From NCBI RefSeq assembly GCF_016593235.1, contig NZ_AP023065.1, forward strand, positions 434,001 to 498,000: a DNA stretch of 64,000 nucleotides. The letters run 5' to 3'. The position numbers were made by a program, and so were the translations under genes. The notes under the pieces are model-generated. The model did not search any database, was not told the DNA's origin, and saw only the letters and a list, made by a program, of their open reading frames with translations. The DNA is from Nitratiruptor sp. YY09-18 (GTDB lineage: Bacteria > Campylobacterota > Campylobacteria > Campylobacterales > Nitratiruptoraceae). Shown here one piece after another: positions 34,960 to 44,507 of this stretch (positions are counted from its first letter, which is position 1; every line of letters begins with the position of its first letter).

Positions 34960-35705
34960 TGGAGAAGCCATCTTTTGATATTCGCTATGTTTTTCCAAAC
35001 TTTTTTACTGCTTTGAGTGCCTTTCTTGGCGTAATAAGTATTATCGCTTCAATCAAAGGCGAATTTGAAAAGGCAGCATGGCTCATCTTCATCTCTCTTA
35101 TCCTTGATGGACTTGATGGAAGGGTTGCACGACTTACAAATGCTACGAGTAAGTTTGGTGTAGAGTTTGACTCACTCGCTGATATCGTAGCGTTTGGTGT
35201 GGCTCCTGCGATTTTGCTCTACCAAACTATAGGTCACAATTATGGAAAATTTGGCTCTATTGTTGCAGCACTCTTTGTAGTTTTTGGAGCTATTCGTTTA
35301 GCGCGCTTCAATGTAATGGCTCCATCGAGTGAGCCTAGCATATTTGTGGGAATCCCTATTCCGACTGCAGCGGTTTTTGTCTCAAGCTGGATACTTCTTT
35401 ATGATAAATATCAGTTGCGTGGATATGGTATGTTGATTTTGCTTGCTAGTCTAACTGTTGCATTTTTGATGGTAAGCAATATCCGCTACCCAAGTTTTAA
35501 AAAAATAGATATTAAAAGACATCAAGTATTCAAAATTCTCATTCTCATGGTAGCGATCGTTGCGATACTCTATCTCTTTCCTATCGAATCTCTTACGCTT
35601 CTTATTACACTCTATATCCTCTCAGGCATTGTACGTGCTCTATACTATATTTACAAATTTCGCTATAATAGAGGAAAAAAATTATCCAAGGAAAATAATG
35701 AGTGA
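34959..35705 (+). CDS. pssA: CDP-diacylglycerol-serine O-phosphatidyltransferase PssA
   Basis: A 248-residue membrane protein with about seven helices and the CDP-alcohol phosphatidyltransferase signature DGLDGRVAR followed by GVEFDSLAD (both Asp pairs present). It makes phosphatidylserine, precursor of phosphatidylethanolamine. The start is GTG at 34959, sharing one base with the ftsH stop codon. Confidence 0.93.
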   Translation: MEKPSFDIRYVFPNFFTALSAFLGVISIIASIKGEFEKAAWLIFISLILDGLDGRVARLTNATSKFGVEFDSLADIVAFGVAPAILLYQTIGHNYGKFGSIVAALFVVFGAIRLARFNVMAPSSEPSIFVGIPIPTAAVFVSSWILLYDKYQLRGYGMLILLASLTVAFLMVSNIRYPSFKKIDIKRHQVFKILILMVAIVAILYLFPIESLTLLITLYILSGIVRALYYIYKFRYNRGKKLSKENNE

Positions 35706-35772
35706 AATTGGAGTAATGAAAGCGATCAAATATCTTCCAAAAATCGAGATAAAAAACCTCCTCCTGCACTAA
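35698..35772 (+). CDS. Possible 24-residue peptide with three Leu codons before leuA
   Basis: A short frame starting MSEIGVMK and ending NLLLH, with RBS AAGGA at good spacing and an overlap with the pssA stop. Its Leu-Leu-Leu run just before the stop is like leucine leader peptides, and leuA follows. However the best leuA promoter (35773-35802) lies after it, and no terminator/antiterminator pair is seen. It may be chance. Confidence 0.3.
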   Translation: MSEIGVMKAIKYLPKIEIKNLLLH

Positions 35773-35802
35773 TTGCAAACTCTTCCAAAAACTCGTTACA
35801 AT
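35773..35802 (+). promoter_or_regulatory. Putative sigma-70 promoter of leuA
   Basis: TTGCAA (35773-35778) and TACAAT (35797-35802) are 18 bases apart and 22 bases before the leuA ATG, in the only gap of this operon region. The RBS AAAGGA follows. Confidence 0.6.
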
Positions 35803-35824
35803 TTCACAAACTAAAGGATAGAAG

Positions 35825-37369
35825 ATGGCAGATATTGTAAAGATATTTGATACAACTTTGCGTGATGGCGAGCAAAGTCCTGGTGCTTCGATGAATACAG
35901 AAGAAAAAATACAGATAGCAAAACAGCTTGAAAAGCTTGGTGTCGATATCATAGAAGCTGGTTTTGCAGCGGCAAGTCCAGGAGACTTCGAAGCGATTAG
36001 AAAGATTAGTGAAGCGGTACAAAAGAGCACTATCTGCTCACTTGCACGAGCTCTTGAAAAAGATATCAAGGCAGCAGGTGAAGCGGTTGCTCCTGCACAG
36101 CATAAACGTATCCATACATTCATAGCTACAAGTCCTATTCATATGAAGTATAAGCTCCGCATGGAACCAAATGAAGTATTAAAAAGAGCCGTTGCAGCGG
36201 TAGAGTATGCGAGAACATTTGTAGATGATGTAGAGTTTAGTTGTGAGGATGCAGGGCGCAGTGAGATGAGCTTTTTGAAAGAGATTATTGATGCAGTCAT
36301 AAAAGCTGGAGCTAAAACTATCAATATTCCAGATACTGTAGGATATCGCTTTCCTCATGAGATGGGTGAGATGATCAAAGAGCTCAAAGAGTTTATAGGT
36401 GAGAGAGCAGTAATATCAGTCCACTGCCACAATGATCTTGGCCTTGCTGTTGCAAATTCACTCTATAGTGTACTCAATGGTGCTAGACAAGTAGAGTGTA
36501 CTATCAATGGTCTTGGTGAGCGAGCAGGAAATGCAGCATTGGAAGAGATCGTGATGGCAATCAAGGTGCGCAAAGATATCTTTGGCGATATCGATACGAA
36601 TATCAATACCAAAGAGATCTATCCTACAAGTCGTCTTGTAGCGGCAATTACAGGGATTGAACCACAGCCAAACAAAGCGATCGTTGGTAAAAATGCTTTT
36701 GCACATGAGAGCGGTATCCACCAAGATGGAGTACTCAAGCATCAAGAGACTTATGAGATTATGAGAGCTGAGGATATAGGTCTTGATCGCAATGCTATTG
36801 TGCTTGGCAAACACTCAGGCCGCCACGCTTTTAAAAAGCGCATTCAAGAGCTTGGATTTACCTTGAGTGAAGAGGAGATCAATAAAGCTTTTGAGCGCTT
36901 CAAGGTGCTTGCAGATAAGAAGAAAGAGATTACAGATGATGATATTCGCGTGCTTATTACCAATGAGATAGCAAGCGCTCCTGAGGTCTATAAACTTAAG
37001 AAACTACAAATTAATGACTGTAGCGAGGGTGTACCAAGTGCGGCAGTGACGATCGAGCATGAAGGCAAAGAGATTACCGATGCTGGTATTGGCGATGGGA
37101 CAATCGATGCAATCTTTAAGACAATCGATCGCATCAGTGGCTTCAAAGGTACACTCAATGATTATCAAGTAACTGCAGTAAGCAAAGGCAAAGATGCTCT
37201 TGCCAAAGTTGTGGTTAAAGTGGTCTTTGAGGAGAATAAACCTGCAGTGATTGGACATGGTTTGAGTATCGATACGATGATAGCAAGCGCAAAAGCCTAT
37301 GTGAGTGCACTCAATAGTTATCTCTCGATGAGAGAGTTTTTGCATGATAAAAGAGGGGAGGAGATCTAA
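35825..37369 (+). CDS. leuA: 2-isopropylmalate synthase LeuA
   Basis: A 514-residue protein with the DRE-TIM metallolyase signature [17 protein letters not shown], metal-binding [22 protein letters not shown], and a C-terminal regulatory domain (about 390-514) for leucine feedback. It condenses acetyl-CoA with 2-oxoisovalerate in leucine synthesis. Length and motifs fit standard bacterial LeuA. Confidence 0.95.
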   Translation: MADIVKIFDTTLRDGEQSPGASMNTEEKIQIAKQLEKLGVDIIEAGFAAASPGDFEAIRKISEAVQKSTICSLARALEKDIKAAGEAVAPAQHKRIHTFIATSPIHMKYKLRMEPNEVLKRAVAAVEYARTFVDDVEFSCEDAGRSEMSFLKEIIDAVIKAGAKTINIPDTVGYRFPHEMGEMIKELKEFIGERAVISVHCHNDLGLAVANSLYSVLNGARQVECTINGLGERAGNAALEEIVMAIKVRKDIFGDIDTNINTKEIYPTSRLVAAITGIEPQPNKAIVGKNAFAHESGIHQDGVLKHQETYEIMRAEDIGLDRNAIVLGKHSGRHAFKKRIQELGFTLSEEEINKAFERFKVLADKKKEITDDDIRVLITNEIASAPEVYKLKKLQINDCSEGVPSAAVTIEHEGKEITDAGIGDGTIDAIFKTIDRISGFKGTLNDYQVTAVSKGKDALAKVVVKVVFEENKPAVIGHGLSIDTMIASAKAYVSALNSYLSMREFLHDKRGEEI

Positions 37370-38292
37370 TCTTCCTCTCTTTGGCTAATAATCCAGTGGA
37401 AATAGAGATCCATTATAAAAAATGGTGTGAAAATACTGATAATTGGTATGAAATTAAGAAGGGCGGCTACAAGGGAGGCTGAGATGAAGTATATTTTGTG
37501 CTCTTTGAGTCTATGGAAATCTTCTTTGCTACAAAGCATAGAGCATACACCTACAAAGGCTGATTCTTTATAGAGCCATGCCCACAAAAACCATACGGCC
37601 AAAAAGTTTGCAATCGGAATGAAGAGAACAGGTAAAATAAGGAATGAAGCGACAAAAAACCACAAAACTCCCTGGTAGAGCTTGCTATATGTAAAAACTG
37701 CTGAAATGTGAGAAGAGCGTTTTAGTTCCATATCCCCTAAATGTTTCTCCATTAATGCCTTAATGAAAGGCTCTCTGAAAGTAAAAATAACTAAATATTC
37801 ACTAATCAAAAAAAGATTGTAAAAGATATAAAAAGCCAAAAGCCATGCAATACCTTTTGCCACAGTATCAAAAGGCAAAAGTGTTAAGAGGTGTGCTATC
37901 TCTTTGCTCAACCACGGCCAGTTATAGAGGATAACTCCTGACCAAAAGATTGAGAGTATAAAAATAATAAAAAAGTTTATAGCCTCAAAACTGCTCTCCT
38001 TTTTGCCTCCCAGTAAAAATCCGCTAAAGAGTCCTACAAAAAGTGCATAGCTAATGAGTACTGCACTAAACCATATAAAAAATGAGATAATAAAAGCTCC
38101 ATTTGCTCTCACAATAGAAAAGGGTATCCAGCTAATTATCCAGCTAGTGAACTCTACCATAGGTTCCCATAGTAGATAGCCTATACCGAGCCAGATGAGA
38201 AAGAGGGGGACTCCAGTGAGAAGTGCAAGTTTGATGATGTCGAGACTGAGCATGTCTCGGACAGATTTTATGATGAATTTATTAATATGCAA
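37366..38292 (-). CDS. EI24/CysZ-like membrane protein
   Basis: A 308-residue protein with about six membrane helices. The pattern matches the EI24 (CysZ-like) family: long hydrophobic pairs separated by a loop with [18 protein letters not shown], then a helix pair and [18 protein letters not shown] near the end. CysZ imports sulfate, but many family members have no known function. The TTG at 38292 is chosen because AGGAG lies six bases upstream. It follows serS on the same strand. Confidence 0.75.
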   Translation of the reverse strand: MHINKFIIKSVRDMLSLDIIKLALLTGVPLFLIWLGIGYLLWEPMVEFTSWIISWIPFSIVRANGAFIISFFIWFSAVLISYALFVGLFSGFLLGGKKESSFEAINFFIIFILSIFWSGVILYNWPWLSKEIAHLLTLLPFDTVAKGIAWLLAFYIFYNLFLISEYLVIFTFREPFIKALMEKHLGDMELKRSSHISAVFTYSKLYQGVLWFFVASFLILPVLFIPIANFLAVWFLWAWLYKESAFVGVCSMLCSKEDFHRLKEHKIYFISASLVAALLNFIPIISIFTPFFIMDLYFHWIISQREED

Positions 38293-38301
38293 GGCAGACT
38301 C

Positions 38302-39546
38302 CTATAAGTAAGATTCTAGAGCTTTTGGTATTTCTATATTTCCATCTTTTGTCTGGTAGTTTTCCATAATCGCAATAAGTGTGCGACCAACTGCGAGGCC
38401 TGAGCCATTGAGGGTATGAACAAGCTGATTTTTTTTACCATCTTTATAGCGAATTTTTGCACGTCTGGCTTGAAAATCGCGTGTGTTGGAGATGGAGCTT
38501 ATCTCTCTATATTTGCCTTGCCCTGGAAGCCATACTTCAAGGTCAATAGTTTTTGCCGCACTAAATCCAAGATCTCCCGTACAAAGCATCACATGGCGAT
38601 GGGGTAGACCAAGTTTTGTGAGCAGCTCACTGGCACACGCTACCATCTCTTCAAGCATTGCATCGCTTTGATCTGGCCTCGTGATTGCTACAAGTTCTAC
38701 TTTGTCAAACTGATGCTGGCGTATCATACCTCGTACATCACGTCCACCACTTCCTGCTTCTTTACGAAAGCATGGTGTATAGGCAGTGAGTTTGATAGGC
38801 TTGGAGAGATCTTTTATAATTTCATCACGATAAAGATTTGTCAGTGGTACTTCAGCAGTAGGAATCATATAGAGATCTTCATCGCATATCTTAAAGAGAT
38901 CATCTTCAAATTTTGGCAACTGCCCAGTTCCTAGGAGTGTAGCACTATTTGCCATAAACGGCACACACACCTCTTCAAAACCATAGCTTGCATTGTGATC
39001 AAGCATGAAATTAATAAGAGCTCTCTCGAGTTTTGCAGCTTCATTTTTAAGAACACTGAAGCGGCTTTTAGCGAGTTTAACACCTCTTTCAAAATCGATC
39101 CACCCGAGCTTTTCTCCAAGTTCCCAGTGTTCTTTTGGTTCAAAATCAAACTCTTTTGGTTCTAAAACTGTTTTAATAACAACATTATCATCTTCACTCT
39201 CACCAACTGGTACATCAGGGTCTGGAGGATTGGGAATTTGTAAAGCTAGGTTTGCGAGTTTTTCATCGATTTGGCGGACTATATCTTGCAGTGCAGCTAT
39301 TTTTGCTTTATTCTCTTCTAGTTCACTTTTGAGCTCATTAATATCTTTGCCTTCTCTTTTATACTCTCCAAAAAGTTTTGAGAGGCTATTTTGTTTGGCT
39401 TGGAGATCTTCGAGGGAGCGTTTATGTTTTTTATACTCTTCAAAAAGGATGCGCAGCTCCTCTAAAATCTTCTCATCCACTCCCTTGGTCTGGAGTCTCT
39501 TTGTTATTACATCAAAATTTTTTTCCAGTGCACGTAGATCTATCAA
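38302..39546 (-). CDS. serS: Seryl-tRNA synthetase
   Basis: A 414-residue class II synthetase. The N-terminal coiled-coil tRNA-binding arm spans about 25-105. Motif 2 is in [21 protein letters not shown] and motif 3 in [20 protein letters not shown]. It charges tRNA-Ser. It lies nine bases before the EI24-like gene. Confidence 0.96.
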   Translation of the reverse strand: MIDLRALEKNFDVITKRLQTKGVDEKILEELRILFEEYKKHKRSLEDLQAKQNSLSKLFGEYKREGKDINELKSELEENKAKIAALQDIVRQIDEKLANLALQIPNPPDPDVPVGESEDDNVVIKTVLEPKEFDFEPKEHWELGEKLGWIDFERGVKLAKSRFSVLKNEAAKLERALINFMLDHNASYGFEEVCVPFMANSATLLGTGQLPKFEDDLFKICDEDLYMIPTAEVPLTNLYRDEIIKDLSKPIKLTAYTPCFRKEAGSGGRDVRGMIRQHQFDKVELVAITRPDQSDAMLEEMVACASELLTKLGLPHRHVMLCTGDLGFSAAKTIDLEVWLPGQGKYREISSISNTRDFQARRAKIRYKDGKKNQLVHTLNGSGLAVGRTLIAIMENYQTKDGNIEIPKALESYL

Positions 39547-39576
39547 AAGTGCCTCCGTTTTTTCTTGATTATATTC

Positions 39577-40212
39577 TTATTTTGATAAAAATGCCTTGAA
39601 AATACGTAGATGCAGTGGATGGTAAGGAAGATACTCTGGATGCCACTGCAGTCCTAAAATGAGGCGATGAGTATGTTCGATTCCTTGGATTATGCTATTT
39701 TTGTCATATGCATTGATACGCAGCTCCTTACCAAGATCTTTGATAGCTTGATGGTGTAGGGCGTTTGCTTTGATATAGTGTGTTTGCAAAATTGTATGGA
39801 GTAGAGTATGGGGCTTTATTGTAATTGGATTGACAAGGAATGGCGAGTTGGGATGAGACTCTATGAAGTCGTGAATATGAGGATAGAGTGTACCACCAAA
39901 GTAGATATTGATCATTTGCATACCACGGCATATACCTAAAACTGGCATATTTTTTGCTATTGCGGTATCAAGGAGCGAGAGTTCAAGTTCATCGCGCCCT
40001 TTATTGCACTGTTCATCTTTTGCTCCATAACTGCTTGGGCAGATATCTTCTCCACCTGCAAGCAAAAGAGCATCGAAATGGCTAGGAGGGGATTTTTTCT
40101 CATGAACAAAGAGCGGTTTTGCTCCAAGCAAGCGTAAAATTGAGCCGATAAAAAACCATGATATACGATTTTTGCCAGCTGAACCAGTAACTACAACTCT
40201 TCTTTGAGCCAT
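39577..40212 (-). CDS. Class I glutamine amidotransferase-like gamma-glutamyl hydrolase (peptidase C26)
   Basis: A 211-residue PuuD-like hydrolase. It has LLAGGEDICPSSY, the nucleophile Cys95 in LGICRGMQM, HHQAIKDLG and the His-x-Glu in GLQWHPEYL near residue 190. Such enzymes cut gamma-glutamyl amide bonds, for example in gamma-glutamyl-GABA. Its start overlaps the end of an amidoligase gene by 22 bases, so the pair probably makes and breaks the same kind of bond or acts on one product. Confidence 0.88.
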   Translation of the reverse strand: MAQRRVVVTGSAGKNRISWFFIGSILRLLGAKPLFVHEKKSPPSHFDALLLAGGEDICPSSYGAKDEQCNKGRDELELSLLDTAIAKNMPVLGICRGMQMINIYFGGTLYPHIHDFIESHPNSPFLVNPITIKPHTLLHTILQTHYIKANALHHQAIKDLGKELRINAYDKNSIIQGIEHTHRLILGLQWHPEYLPYHPLHLRIFKAFLSK

Positions 40213-41150
40213 TGTTCAACCCGCTCTATCCACAGCTCTTTTATAAACCAAAATGGTGTCTCTTGAAAATCGAAATACTCTTGTACAAGATCGTGAAGCT
40301 TCTCTTTGTTGGTTGCCACTTTTTCAACCATTGTCCAGTGGTTAAACTCAAAAGCTATATTCCAATTATCCTCATCGATACGTGAATTTGGCAATCTATA
40401 GTGGAAGGCTGGGCGAGGAGAGAGCTTTTGGGGAGGGAGATGCTTTTGCAAACTTTGATCGATAAAGAGTAGTAGCGGTAAAAGATCAAGAGCGCGATTG
40501 CGCGTAGGATTGTAGAAGATATAGTCGTGTGCAAACTCTTCAAAATTAGCGTATTGAGTTTTGAGAAGATGCTCAATGTATTCCTTGCTAAACGGTTCAA
40601 TAAACCATGTGAACTTGCGAGTAAGATCAACTTTGATATGATCGATGATATAGTCTTGCAAGAGTACAAAAGCGCGCAATATGTCTGCTATTTCGCTATA
40701 TTCAAAGCTATATGTTTCGATGTTTATATGCATTCCAAAGGCATAGAGTATCGAAGCACTAGTGCCAAGAGCTCCAGCGTTCTTGAGTCCTAGGCGAAAA
40801 TTTTCGATCTCTTGGAGGTGTGTAAAAGGGATCGGGGGAGTTACTATCTCATAGGGAACTACGAGTTCAGAAAGCGAGTAGACAAGATCTTTGAAAATCT
40901 CTTGGTCTTTGAAAATATACTCTTTTGCATCTCTTCGCAAATAGACTGAGTCTAGATAGATGCTAAATTTTCCATATTTTGTATTTTCTACTACAGTCTC
41001 GTACTCATCTATCTCTTTGGCATCACCGCCAAAGTGCTGCACAACGATCGAGGCAGCTTGCAGAGGTCGCAAGCCTGTATATTCTATTTCAAAGCCGGCC
41101 TTGCGAATTTTGCCTTCAGCGTTGTGAAGCTTTGGCGAGAGTTCAAACAT
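40191..41150 (-). CDS. Amidoligase-family ATP-dependent ligase
   Basis: A 319-residue protein matching the amidoligase (Amidoligase_2) branch of the glutamine synthetase/COOH-NH2 ligase fold: AGFEIEYTG (19-23 core, metal-binding Glu pair), VPYEIVTPPI, GMHINIETYS with the conserved His, and a late R-x-P/N region (RLPNSRIDEDNWN). Family members are predicted to form amide or peptide bonds between a carboxylate and an amine, with unknown substrates. The neighbouring C26 hydrolase is a known genomic partner of such ligases. Confidence 0.82.
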   Translation of the reverse strand: MFELSPKLHNAEGKIRKAGFEIEYTGLRPLQAASIVVQHFGGDAKEIDEYETVVENTKYGKFSIYLDSVYLRRDAKEYIFKDQEIFKDLVYSLSELVVPYEIVTPPIPFTHLQEIENFRLGLKNAGALGTSASILYAFGMHINIETYSFEYSEIADILRAFVLLQDYIIDHIKVDLTRKFTWFIEPFSKEYIEHLLKTQYANFEEFAHDYIFYNPTRNRALDLLPLLLFIDQSLQKHLPPQKLSPRPAFHYRLPNSRIDEDNWNIAFEFNHWTMVEKVATNKEKLHDLVQEYFDFQETPFWFIKELWIERVEQWLKEEL

Positions 41151-41383
41151 TACGCCTCTTTTGGACAGCTCATCTCTACCGCTATACGAATAATGCTATC
41201 ATCCTCTTCATACGCGTAAAAGCGGTGCTTTTTGCACCAAGTAGCGTTTGCATGGTTTGCAAGACGTAGTGCAGCAATTTCAGCTTCCTCTTTTGTAGCG
41301 TACTCTTTATCAAGCCACTCAGGATGGAGTTTGCTATCTTTTTTTGCACATCCGCACAGTTTGTCCATCTCTATTTTATACAT
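41150..41383 (-). CDS. Hypothetical small protein
   Basis: A 77-residue soluble protein I cannot assign. It has a Cys pair near the start (LCGCAKKD), a helical middle (ATKEEAEIAALRLANHANATWC) and ends with EMSCPKEA. It is tightly packed between crcB (1-base overlap) and the amidoligase gene (1-base overlap), so it is likely co-translated with them. Confidence 0.7.
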   Translation of the reverse strand: MYKIEMDKLCGCAKKDSKLHPEWLDKEYATKEEAEIAALRLANHANATWCKKHRFYAYEEDDSIIRIAVEMSCPKEA

Positions 41384-41769
41384 CAGACACCTCCATACAA
41401 TTTTTTGAATAGCATTATAGCTATAAATGTTGAAGAGATTGTGAGTATCACATTCAAGGCGATATTTAAAAAAGCCTTTAAGTAAAGCCCTTGCTCAATA
41501 AGCAGATAACTCTCTAAACTAAAAGTGCTAAATGTTGTCAAAGCCCCTAAAAACCCAGTAATGAGCATTGCTTTTGCCAATGGGTGGATGCTCTGCTCAA
41601 AATATACATAGAGCAGTCCTATCAAAAAACTTCCCAAAACATTGACCGTAAGCGTGCCAACAGGAAAGAAGAGGCCACTCAGTTTTTGTACAAAGGATGC
41701 AATTAAAAAACGACTAATAGCCCCAAAAAATCCCCCCACTCCAATTACTATGAGAAGTTGCAGATTCAT
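41383..41769 (-). CDS. crcB: Fluoride exporter CrcB/Fluc
   Basis: A 128-residue protein with four helices and the Fluc motifs: GGFFGAISRFL near the start, GTLTVNVLGSFLIG and TGFLGALTTFSTFSLE. These form dual-topology fluoride channels. It overlaps the DUF190 gene upstream by 4 bases, a frequent pairing. No fluoride riboswitch was recognised upstream. Confidence 0.94.
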   Translation of the reverse strand: MNLQLLIVIGVGGFFGAISRFLIASFVQKLSGLFFPVGTLTVNVLGSFLIGLLYVYFEQSIHPLAKAMLITGFLGALTTFSTFSLESYLLIEQGLYLKAFLNIALNVILTISSTFIAIMLFKKLYGGV

Positions 41770-42113
41770 TGGCCAAATCCTGGATGCTTGTATAGCAGTA
41801 CTTCAATATCTTCAAGTGTTACAAGAGCCTCACTGAGCATCGGGTCAATTTGGTTGAGAAATCCTCTGATTTTCGCCTCTTGATCTATAATTTCGATAAT
41901 GAGTGGAAGTTTTTGGCTCAGACTCCAGACACTAAAAGTATGCAGTTCGCTATGAGCGCCCATACCAGCAACAGCTTTGTAGACAGTCCCACCAGCAAGT
42001 CCATACTCTTTGGCAGCCTTTAAGATCTCTTGCCACAGCGCTTTACCATCATAGCGATCATCATTATCTATATAGATTTTGAGTTTTTTGCGACTTCCTA
42101 GATAGCGTTTCAT
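41766..42113 (-). CDS. DUF190 protein
   Basis: A 115-residue alpha/beta protein of the DUF190 family (GALWQEILKAAKEYGLAGGTV-like core; HTFSVWSLSQKLPLIIEIID). DUF190 proteins often lie next to crcB. The ATG at 42113, with AAGGA upstream, is favoured over 42128 and gives a 4-base ATGA overlap with the trpS stop. The role is unknown. Confidence 0.85.
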   Translation of the reverse strand: MKRYLGSRKKLKIYIDNDDRYDGKALWQEILKAAKEYGLAGGTVYKAVAGMGAHSELHTFSVWSLSQKLPLIIEIIDQEAKIRGFLNQIDPMLSEALVTLEDIEVLLYKHPGFGQ

Positions 42114-43102
42114 GTGTGATCCTTGCATTGGAGTTCAAAGATGGCCTTGTTGACTCTCTCCATTTTTTTGCCGGCTATCTCTTTGGCTTTTTCTTCGCCT
42201 TTTTGCAAAATAATAGCAATGTCTTCATCACTCACACTTTGGCGTCTTTCGCGCATAGGCTCAAGTACCTTTTCTATCGATGCAGCACACCACTTTTTGC
42301 ACTCCACGCATCCAATAGCTGCGCTGCGGCATCCCTCTTCGACCTTTTTGATTATCTCTTCATCACTGAAAGCTTTATGATAATCATAGATAAGACACAC
42401 TTCTGGATTGCCAGGATCAGAGCGTTTGACGCGCTGTGGATCAGTTTTGGCAGTGCGGATCTTTTGCCACACCTCCTCAGATGTATCGCTTAAGTAGATC
42501 GCATTGTTGTAGCTCTTGCTCATTTTACGTCCATCAAGACCTAAAAGCCTTGGCACTGGGCTAAGCAGCTCTTTTGGCTCAGTGAAGACTTCGCATAAGA
42601 AGAGATGGTGGAAGCGGCGTACAATCTCTCTGGCAATTTCAAGGTGCGGTCTTTGATCTTCACCGATTGGTACGGCCTCGGCATCATAGAGGATAATATC
42701 AGCGGTTTGCAAAACCGGATAGGTCAAAAAACCTGCTGTATGGATATCTTTATTTTTGATCTGCGCTAACTGATCTTTGTAGGTTGGATTGCGCTCAAGC
42801 CATCCAAGGGGTGTGATCATATTTAAAAGCACATAGAGCTCTGCGTGTTCTTTGATAGCACTTTGGATAAAGAGAGTAGCCTTTGTTGGGTCGATTCCGG
42901 CAGCTATCCAGTCTCTCACAAGCTCGATACTAAGATGTTTGAGATTGAGTTTGTCTTCGTAGCTTGTGGAGAGTGCATGCCAGTCTGCAACAAAGAAGAA
43001 GCACTCATGCTCATTTTGCAGTTTTACCCAATTTTGTAAAACACCCAAGTAGTGACCTAGATGCAGTTTTCCCGTTGGCCGCATTCCGCTTACGATTCGC
43101 AA
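42110..43102 (-). CDS. trpS: Tryptophanyl-tRNA synthetase
   Basis: A 330-residue class I synthetase: HIGH-type motif HLGH at 14-17 in GMRPTGKLHLGHYLG and KMSKS in GRKMSKSYNN near residue 190. The open frame extends to 43195, but the TTG at 43102 has AAAGGAG at proper spacing, gives the usual N-terminus and avoids overlap with der, so it is chosen. It charges tRNA-Trp. Confidence 0.93.
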   Translation of the reverse strand: MRIVSGMRPTGKLHLGHYLGVLQNWVKLQNEHECFFFVADWHALSTSYEDKLNLKHLSIELVRDWIAAGIDPTKATLFIQSAIKEHAELYVLLNMITPLGWLERNPTYKDQLAQIKNKDIHTAGFLTYPVLQTADIILYDAEAVPIGEDQRPHLEIAREIVRRFHHLFLCEVFTEPKELLSPVPRLLGLDGRKMSKSYNNAIYLSDTSEEVWQKIRTAKTDPQRVKRSDPGNPEVCLIYDYHKAFSDEEIIKKVEEGCRSAAIGCVECKKWCAASIEKVLEPMRERRQSVSDEDIAIILQKGEEKAKEIAGKKMERVNKAIFELQCKDHT

Positions 43103-43112
43103 AATTTCTCCT

Positions 43113-44507
43113 TTAGTAACTTTCTTCTTGGATATCCTCTTCCCTCTCGCCTCGTTTGCGTGGAGAGAGGATGATGGGTGTACCTTCAAGATCAAAATTT
43201 TCTCGCAAAGTATTGGCCAAATAGCGCTTATAACTAAAGTGTAGACCCTCTGGCCTATTCATAATAAGCGCAATTTTTGGAGGCTTCGTATCATACTGCG
43301 TTGCATATAAAATTTTGACAGGTTTTCCTTTGTATGAAGGGATCTGATGGCGAATTTGTGCCTCTTTGATGACTTTGTTGAGTTGTGCGGTAGGGATCCA
43401 AGTAGTGTAGTTTTTGTATACTTTGATGATAAGATCATAGAGCTTATCGACCCGTTTTCTTGTCTTTGCACTCAAAGTAATAATTGGTGCATAGCTTAAA
43501 AACTTGAAGCGATCTCTTACCTCTTTGACAGCCTCTTTATAATCTTTATTGGCTATATCCCATTTATTCAAAACTATGATGCAAGCAAGTTTATACTTAT
43601 CAATATACCCAGCGATTCTCTCATCCTGTTCTGTGATACCTTCGCTCGCATCAAGTACAAGAAGCGCCACATCCGCACGCTCTAGCATCTTTTGTGTACG
43701 ATTGAGCGCATATTTTTCGATTCCTACAATTTTACTGCGGCGTCTAATTCCTGCAGTATCGATGAAGGTGATGACTTTGCCATCATAGAGGGTGCTCTCA
43801 TCAACTGTATCGATGGTAGTTCCTGCCACATCACTCACAATTGAGCGCTCCTCTTTGAGCAGGGCATTGAGCAGTGAACTTTTGCCAACATTGACGCGTC
43901 CAAGTATTGCTACGCGTATTTCGTTATCTTCCTCTTCTTGTGGTTTCTTCTCCCCCTCATTGATAGCAAGCAACTCATCAAAATCCGGCTCTTCATCAAT
44001 TTCTAGAGCTATTTTTTCATCTTTTGGAAGTCTCTTTTCTATCCAACTCAGCAAAGCTCTTGTTTTGCGGTTGTGGCTTACGGAGATGGGGAAAATCTCT
44101 TGGGTACCAAACTCATAGAAGTTCCAAGCATTCTCCTCCTCCTTGTCATTATCTATTTTATTGACAACAAGGGTGATATCTTTGCCAAGTTTTTGCAAAG
44201 AGCGAAAGATCTTTTTATCCTCTTCATCGGGAAGTTTCTTTCCATCTACCATATAGAGGATAATATCTGCATCCTTTGCAGCCTCGAGGCTTTTGTTTTT
44301 GACCTGCTCAAAGAGCTCATCTCTATCCTCTAATCCTCCGGTATCAATGAGCTCTGCCTCTTTCTCGCCAATTTGGACGATACGCCTTTTTATATCACGA
44401 GTAGTGCCTGCTTGTTCACTGACAATTGCATCTCTTTGCTTGAGCAGGCGATTAAACAGTGAACTTTTTCCAACGTTTGGTTTTCCAATTATTGCTATTT
44501 TTTTCAT
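43113..44507 (-). CDS. der: GTPase Der (EngA)
   Basis: A 464-residue protein with two tandem GTPase domains. The first P-loop is GKPNVGKSS (about 7-15), and the second is GRVNVGKSS near residue 203, each followed by DTGG or DTAG and NKxD motifs. A C-terminal KH-like domain follows. It is needed for 50S ribosome assembly. The start overlaps the mscS-family stop by 4 bases. Confidence 0.95.
   Translation of the reverse strand: MKKIAIIGKPNVGKSSLFNRLLKQRDAIVSEQAGTTRDIKRRIVQIGEKEAELIDTGGLEDRDELFEQVKNKSLEAAKDADIILYMVDGKKLPDEEDKKIFRSLQKLGKDITLVVNKIDNDKEEENAWNFYEFGTQEIFPISVSHNRKTRALLSWIEKRLPKDEKIALEIDEEPDFDELLAINEGEKKPQEEEDNEIRVAILGRVNVGKSSLLNALLKEERSIVSDVAGTTIDTVDESTLYDGKVITFIDTAGIRRRSKIVGIEKYALNRTQKMLERADVALLVLDASEGITEQDERIAGYIDKYKLACIIVLNKWDIANKDYKEAVKEVRDRFKFLSYAPIITLSAKTRKRVDKLYDLIIKVYKNYTTWIPTAQLNKVIKEAQIRHQIPSYKGKPVKILYATQYDTKPPKIALIMNRPEGLHFSYKRYLANTLRENFDLEGTPIILSPRKRGEREEDIQEESY

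Noticed and set aside
43103-43195. Longer trpS start at 43195
   Set aside because: It would overlap der by about 80 bases, and the TTG at 43102 has a strong RBS and the usual N-terminus.
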